Shown here: positions 58,405 through 64,000 of the stretch, in pieces
How positions within the stretch are numbered: position 1 is the first letter of the stretch
Layout: every line of letters begins with the position of its first letter
Source of the DNA: Pogostemon cablin
Taxonomy: Eukaryota; Streptophyta; Magnoliopsida; Lamiales; Lamiaceae
Direction: 5' to 3'
DNA: 64,000 nucleotides
Assembly (NCBI GenBank): GCA_023678885.1
Contig: CM042983.1
Coordinates: forward strand, 25,340,279 to 25,404,278
The notes under the pieces: generated by a model
What the model saw: only the letters and a program-made list of their open reading frames with translations
What the model was told of the DNA's origin: nothing
Database searches by the model: none
Position numbers and translations under genes: made by a program

Positions 58405-60015
58405 ATAAGATTACCCTTTAAGATATTGTCTCAAAATAAGGCTCAATTTAACATTCATATCAAATCAATGCCTCATTTTATGTTTTTTTCTCAAATTAGA
58501 ATTTACATTTTTATTGAAAATCTCAACCAAAGACCAACTAACAGAAAAATTAACCACTGTTAAATACTTCTTTCATTCTTTCATTTCACATTAACTTGTA
58601 TCTTTACTGAATAACGAACTAAGGAAAAAGGGTAAATAAGAAGGAAAACAAAGTTTGTAGCTAATGAAGTCTTGCTTCTAAAAATTTGTTTTTATGTGAT
58701 TGTTAAATCAATTCAATTTCTCGAAGACTAGATGAATCATTGGCAGGTGGGAAGGCTTTCGTCATGTGTTTCAATTTCCTAAATAACTACAAATCAAATT
58801 TTCTTTCTTAACTATGACCGGTAGTCATCAATACTTAAACACAAGGGTGAAAGTTGGTTTTGTTCATTATATGCAAATTATATATTTCAATTCTATTTGT
58901 TATAAGATGAGTTTTTGTCCGGTGGATTCACATCTTTACTGAATAACAAAATAAGGAAAAAGGGGAAATAAGAAGGGAAACAAAGTTTGTAGCCAATGGA
59001 GTCTTGCTTCTCAACATTTGCTTTCATGTGATTGTTATTATCAATTCAATTTCTCGAAGACTAGATGAATCATTGGCAGGCTTTCGTTCTGTGTTACAAT
59101 TTCCTAAATAACTACAAATCAAATTTTCTTTCTTAACTATGAACGGTAGTCATCAATACTTAAACACAAGGGTGAAAGCTGATTTTGTTCATTATATGCA
59201 AATTATATATTTCAATTCTATTTGTTATAAGATGAGTTTTTGTTTAGTGGATTCACATATTTACTGAATAACTAAATAAGGAAAAAGGAGAAACAAGAAG
59301 GAAAATAAAGTTTATAGCCAATGGAGTCTTGCTTCTCAATATTTGTTTTAATGTGATTGTTATTATCAATTCAATTTCTCGAAGACTAGATGAATCATTG
59401 GCAGGTGAGAAGGCTTTCGTTCTGTGTTTCAATTTCCTAAATAACTACAAATCACTTTTTCTTTCTTAACTATGAACGGTAGTCATCAATACTTAAACAC
59501 AAGGGTGAAAGCTGGTTTTGTTCATTATTTGCAAATTATATATTTCAATTCTATTTGTTATAAGATGAGGTTTTGTCTGGTGGATTCATGAAGATTTTGG
59601 GTACAAGTATTTCTCTTTAAATCATGTGTGGATGAGGGTAGTGATGCATATAAAGTGTTTGATAAAATGTTTCTTAGAATTGTTATTACTTGAAATGCTT
59701 TGATTTGTTACCTATGGTTTGTTATTTTTGGTGCCGACTGCAGTAAATGAACTTTCGAACTTAAATGAAAAGAACTGCAACTTCATGACTTGAAATTTTT
59801 TGAATTTAATTTAGAGTTCATGTATGAAACGGAGAGTAGAAAATTAGTATTTAACGCTGTTTAATCCTTATTATGTCAATTGGTCTTGGATTGAGACTCT
59901 CAATATTAATATAAATCCTAATTTGAAAAAAAAAACATAAAATGAGGTCTTGATTTGAGATGAATGTTAAATCAGGACTTATTTTGAGACAATATCTTAA
60001 AATTAGGCCCTAATA
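58405..60015. mobile_element. Fold-back or MULE-like element with long TIRs
   Basis: AAGATATTGTCTCAAAATAA through to CTCAACCAAAGACC (about 58421-58535) matches, inverted, about 59890-59995. TIRs are therefore about 110-130 bp. The interior is almost wholly a threefold tandem repeat. Outer ends and TSD could not be fixed. The 61-codon ORF at 58378-58563 is TIR sequence. Confidence 0.7.
58601..59590. repeat. Three tandem copies of a unit of about 330 bp
   Basis: Units start at 58601, about 58933 and about 59259 with (A/T)TTTACTGAATAAC. They share long runs, for example TTTCTCGAAGACTAGATGAA. They differ by scattered point changes and small indels. No ORF is conserved. Confidence 0.9.
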
Positions 60016-60094
60016 AGAAAATCTTCCTTAATTGTAGTCATATAAAAATATAAAAAAAATAAACTCACTATTAATAATCCCTAATAAATAAGGC

Positions 60095-60440
60095 AAAGAC
60101 TTGTGTGAGACTGTTTCACGTAAGAACTTACCGGAGACAGATAGAAAGTGATAATTTTTATAAACTGATACTTAATTAGTGAAAAGTAGTAATATTATTT
60201 CATAAATAATTTATAGTATAAATAAAAAGTGATAAAATTTTATAGTGAAAGTGATAACTAATTTAAAATGTGTAAAATGATCTTACGTGAGACGGTCTCA
60301 CGCAATTAATGAAAATTAATAATGCTATTTTATAAATAATTTATAGTATAAATAAAGAGTGATAACATTTTATAGTGAAAGTGATAACTAATTTAAAATA
60401 TGTAAAATGATCTTACGTGAAATGGTCTCACGCAAGACTT
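60095..60440. repeat. MITE-like segment with internal duplication of about 120 bp
   Basis: It begins AGACTTGTGTGAGACTGTTTC and ends near GGTCTCACGCAAGACTTACC, an inverse-like end. The part from TTTATAAATAATTTATAG... to ATCTTACGTGA(G/A)A(C/T)GGTCTCACGCA occurs twice (about 60200-60307 and 60325-60435). Confidence 0.65.
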
Positions 60441-61355
60441 ACCCAATAAATATAGATGGTTTCCAATAAACTATTTTATGAACCCATTCAATGAGTGAAT
60501 GATTTGAAAAGTATTATCAACAAGTATATATATATTTTTTAATTATCCAAAAATTAATAGTTCATGCATAAAAAATAAAAAAATAAAAAATCATTTACCT
60601 TTATACCATGGAAATGGTATAGTCATAGTCGCATGAAAAATGAAAATCATTATTTGATTCGAGCAATATTTCGGAAGATAGAGTTTATGGTGACGGTTGA
60701 CCAAGAGACAATAATTTATTTAATTTTTCTTCACTTCCCTTTCAATTTTTGGCATAAAATTTTAAGGATTATTACAATCTAATACAAGATATAGTGTAAT
60801 AATATTATTATAAGTAGATACAAAGTATATATTTTATTATTAACTATTACACAATTATTCCTTAAATAGTCCCAATTACTCCTAAATACATCATGTAGAT
60901 AAAAGAGGTATATATTTATGTTAAAATGATTGGATCATATTCTTCATTATAGTTCTCTCTCTGATTTCATGTCAAAACTATTTCACGTATTGAAATCTCT
61001 CTCTCCCCCCATCGATCCCCAGATTATGTATAAGTTAATTTCTGAATACAAAATATATAATTTCTGAACACAAATATATAAAAAATAAATATTTTTACAT
61101 ATATAAATTTTGAATATCAACAAATTAACTTAACTTTTGAGCACAAAAATATATAATTTCTGAACACAAATATATTAAAAAAATTTAATACATAAAATTT
61201 GAAAATTTTTTTTTTGAATACAATACAATTAAAATAGGGATAAAAATGGTATTTTATGCATTCAATTTGTATTAATTAGTAATATAATTTATTTGTGTAT
61301 CTAGTTGTAATATAAACACATAAATTGTACGTAATAGTAATAGACCCAAAATTTA
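60441..61355. other. AT-rich intergenic DNA
   Basis: ATATATAATTTCTGAACACAAAT is repeated near 61056 and 61148. No gene is seen. Confidence 0.4.
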
Positions 61356-61365
61356 AATTAGAAAT

Positions 61366-62156
61366 TAGGGAAGCGCTATTACCACCCTATTCTTTACTAA
61401 GGGCACCCAATTCCTTAAAAAAAATATTGTGAAAATACTTTTATAACCTCATTCTTGAACTTACATCCTTCACCCAAATTACTAACCCCATCCAAACTTA
61501 TTGGATCTATTTTCATTTTCATTCCATGTCTAATTAATGATAACACCACGAAATCTAATCCACCATCAGACTCAAACTGAGAAGCCCTTGTCTTTCCTTT
61601 CTTCTTTATCTTCTAAAAGGAGAGAAGGCATATAATGCTTCCATATAAAATTTGGGGCTTTTCTGTTTGTTTGTCCATCCATGGACTTATATTAAGAGAT
61701 CTTACACTCTACCTTCAAAGTGCAACCATAAAAACATACGTTTAAAATAATCTCAACGTGCATCTTTATTCTTTCACCTAGTATAAAGTTATTTAAGCAA
61801 TACAGACATTTAGATTACAGAAAACAACACTATGGAGTATCATCGCCAGGGCTCGAACTCGGCCCGACAAGACATGATTCTGCATTTCAACCTCGAGACT
61901 TCAATTTCGAGGCCCAAAAGATTAGTCTAGACATATCCTTCATCTTGGAACAGCCATGGCTACTGCCAACTGGGTTGGATAAATCTTGATTTGAGATTTG
62001 GTTTTACTCTTTTTTTTTTTTTGGGTGGGGTTTGTAATTGTTTAATGTAAATGCGTCGTAAGTTTTATATGTAATGGTTATAAAAGGATTTTCACAATAT
62101 TTTTTAAAGAGAATCGGGTGCCCTTAGTAAAGATTCGGGTGACAATAGTGCCGCCC
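61366..62156. mobile_element. MULE-type MITE (791 bp)
   Basis: TIRs of about 85 bp: GGGAAGCGCTATTACCACCC near 61368 corresponds to the inverse of the right end, GGGCGGCACTATTGTCACCC. Both then share TTTACTAAGGGCACCC and ATATTGTGAAAAT. A perfect 10-bp duplication, AATTAGAAAT, flanks it (61356-61365 and 62157-62166). It has no coding capacity. Confidence 0.88.
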
Positions 62157-62166
62157 AATTAGAAAT

Positions 62167-63383
62167 CTGAACCTCAAATTGGCGTTTGAGTTTCTATTTT
62201 CCAATATAAAAAAAAGTGTAATATTATTTATTTTCTAAACACTTATGTAAACTGGATTCATGGCGTAAACTCTATGGTCATCCATTTCAATTCTATTATA
62301 CCCTATATTTTGCTAGAATTTAAATTATAGGGAAATTACAGAGTTTACACGTGAACTTGGTTCATAGGAGACTAACTTTTTATTTTATTTTATCAGTCAT
62401 ATTACATCAGAAGATTTAGAGCCATAATCAACACAAATTACGTACATTTTTTTTTATACATATAAAAGGGTTTCATGTGATCTAAACACATGATTATTGA
62501 TGAGTTATTCAATTCTTGATGAGTAGATTAAATGCATAAAAAAATATAGCTCAAAAAGTTTGTTAAAAATTCAAAGGTATATCCTAAACTATTGATGACT
62601 TTTAAGTATTACACCTACTCAATCTGTCTTTCCGATTTGCACAAAATCATCACTATCGCAAATTCCTCTAGAATCCACACCAATTCATACCCTTATTTGT
62701 TACTACCTAGCTCCCATTGATGTTAATATCCTACAACACTAATATAATATGTTGCATCGCCATCATCAACATTTTCATCACTGGGTCTACTCTTAAATCC
62801 CAACCCGCACACACCGATTCTTCTTGTACAACAGCTAATGAATGATGAGACGATTCAGCTTTGATGAAAGGCCAGCCATTCTAACTAATTAATTAAGGTT
62901 AAAGATGAAATGTATATGAGGTCTGAACTTTAATGAATTGCAAAGCCTTTCAAACAAAATTAAAAATAGGAATGAATATATTATTAAATAATGGAGTAAA
63001 TGTATTAATTATTTATTTATTAAGGTTAAAGGTGTAAAAAGAAAGTTTAATTGCTGGAAAAGTCTTAATATTTGCTTCAATTACCAATTATTTAAACTTA
63101 TGGGAATTTGCAAAAAGTACCCACCTTAATCTGGTTTTGCAATTCAATCTATTGGGTAGCATCATGTTGCCCGAATGATGACGTGTCGAACTAAATACCA
63201 AATTAGCTGTCCAACTTGGCAAAAACGATGTTGTTTTATATATTTATTTTATTTTGCAAAGTAAAATATGGAATGTGAAGAATCGGTATTCTTATGAAAA
63301 ACAACGTTTCAATACAAAATAGATATGATGTTCTTACACCAGCCGTGTTTGAACATGAATTAGAATTAAAGCGGAAGAAAATT
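62167..63383. other. AT-rich intergenic DNA, nothing recognised
   Basis: No ORF over 60 codons, no domain and no clear repeat. Confidence 0.4.
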
Positions 63384-63503
63384 AAAACGATTGTTTAAAA
63401 ATGTTGGAATGACTTCGTCATTCCCTCGGAACCATTCATTAGCAAAACGATTGTTTAAAAATGTTGGAATGACTTCGTCATTCCCTCGGAACCATTCATT
63501 AGC
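63384..63503. repeat. Exact 60-bp tandem duplication containing a perfect hairpin
   Basis: 63384-63443 and 63444-63503 are identical by eye. Each contains GGAATGAC-TTC-GTCATTCC, an 8-bp perfect stem with a 3-nt loop. Confidence 0.93.
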
Positions 63504-64000
63504 AGATCACAGTATTACAGACTCCATCTTAATATTTTCACCCTAAAGACGTTCCGGCCTTACGGACTTTTTCCTACTTGGACATCCTATCTAAGCAGAC
63601 CCTATTTTTCCGAAATAGACACTCTCGTATACTCTTTACAAGACTTAGAAACACAATAATAGGAGAGGTTATTTTCTAATACAATAAAGTGACTACTTAA
63701 AGAGTGAAACTATCTTGCTCACTCTTCCAAGCAAACACATGATTGATGGCCTTCTTCATAAGCCCATTAATATAAGATTTGTAACCTCCCATCAACATTT
63801 ATCACAAGAACTGATTTCATCCATGTATGTTGCTGCATGAATTCTTGGTTACCATATTAAGAATCATAATTGAAACTGCAATTTGACTTCTCTTGTAACT
63901 GAAACTTGATTTCCTCCCTCTACTCTTGATTAATGCTGATGATCAATTTGTCATTCATTTACCATGCTTCACCAAATGGGCTTGATTCTCTTAAATAGAA
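63504..64000. other. Unassigned sequence at the window end
   Basis: The texture (TTCCGGCCTTACGGAC, GCCCATTAATATAAGATTTG) resembles retrotransposon LTR or leader DNA, but no end, PBS or domain is present to support that. Confidence 0.25.

Noticed and set aside
61845..61880. tRNA or SINE B-box-like text (minus GAGTTCGAGCCC)
   Set aside because: No A box, acceptor stem or cloverleaf could be formed; it lies inside a MULE-type MITE.

Overview
This window is nuclear DNA of a flowering plant, most likely a eudicot. It is AT-rich and dense in transposons. It holds one complete 12-exon host gene with GT-AG introns, for COP9 signalosome subunit 2, and that protein is plant-like throughout. Lamiales or another asterid is only a guess. 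No prokaryotic feature, rRNA, tRNA or CRISPR array was seen.

Layout. 1-864: the end of a minus-strand LTR with a 42-bp tandem array. 865-3190: intergenic, with tandem units carrying a primer-binding-site-like motif and a fold-back. 3195-3452 (-): a small secreted cysteine-rich peptide gene. 3943-10032: a 6.1-kb Mutator-like element (MULE) with long terminal inverted repeats (TIRs). It carries a five-exon MULE transposase (-), broken by one premature stop and two frameshifts, and an intact GRF-type zinc-finger/membrane-anchor gene on the other strand. 10759-27027: a Ty3/gypsy element, called A here, with LTRs over 2 kb and target-site duplication (TSD) AATGT. Its gag-pol has lost reverse transcriptase and RNase H and has nine in-frame stops but no frameshift. 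Nested in its gag is a Ty1/copia element, B1 (13288-21514, TSD AAACC), whose two LTRs point in opposite directions. 27460-36673: a small MULE derivative (N1) split by a second copia copy, B2 (27559-35698, TSD AGACA).

36674-39598: intergenic DNA with several MITEs. 39599-45248 (-): CSN2, 439 codons, apparently intact. 45716-46545: an unexplained GC-rich island. 47251-52290: a very AT-rich, satellite-like field interrupted by a normal-composition insert. 52301-55383: a second MULE derivative (N2) of the same family as N1, with a captured exon-like ORF. 55384-64000: AT-rich intergenic DNA with a fold-back element holding a triplicated 330-bp repeat (about 58405-60015), a 791-bp MULE-type MITE (61366-62156), and an exact 60-bp duplication containing a perfect hairpin (63384-63503).

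How it fits together. Only CSN2 and perhaps the small peptide gene look like host genes. The rest is layered transposon insertion: copia inside gypsy, copia inside MULE, Stowaway inside an LTR. The most unusual items are the inverted LTRs of B1, an array of covarying hairpins in the transcribed part of the gypsy LTR, the dead-looking but recently mobile copia family, and the two small MULEs that share an 11-codon first exon and a palindromic tandem repeat in the following intron.
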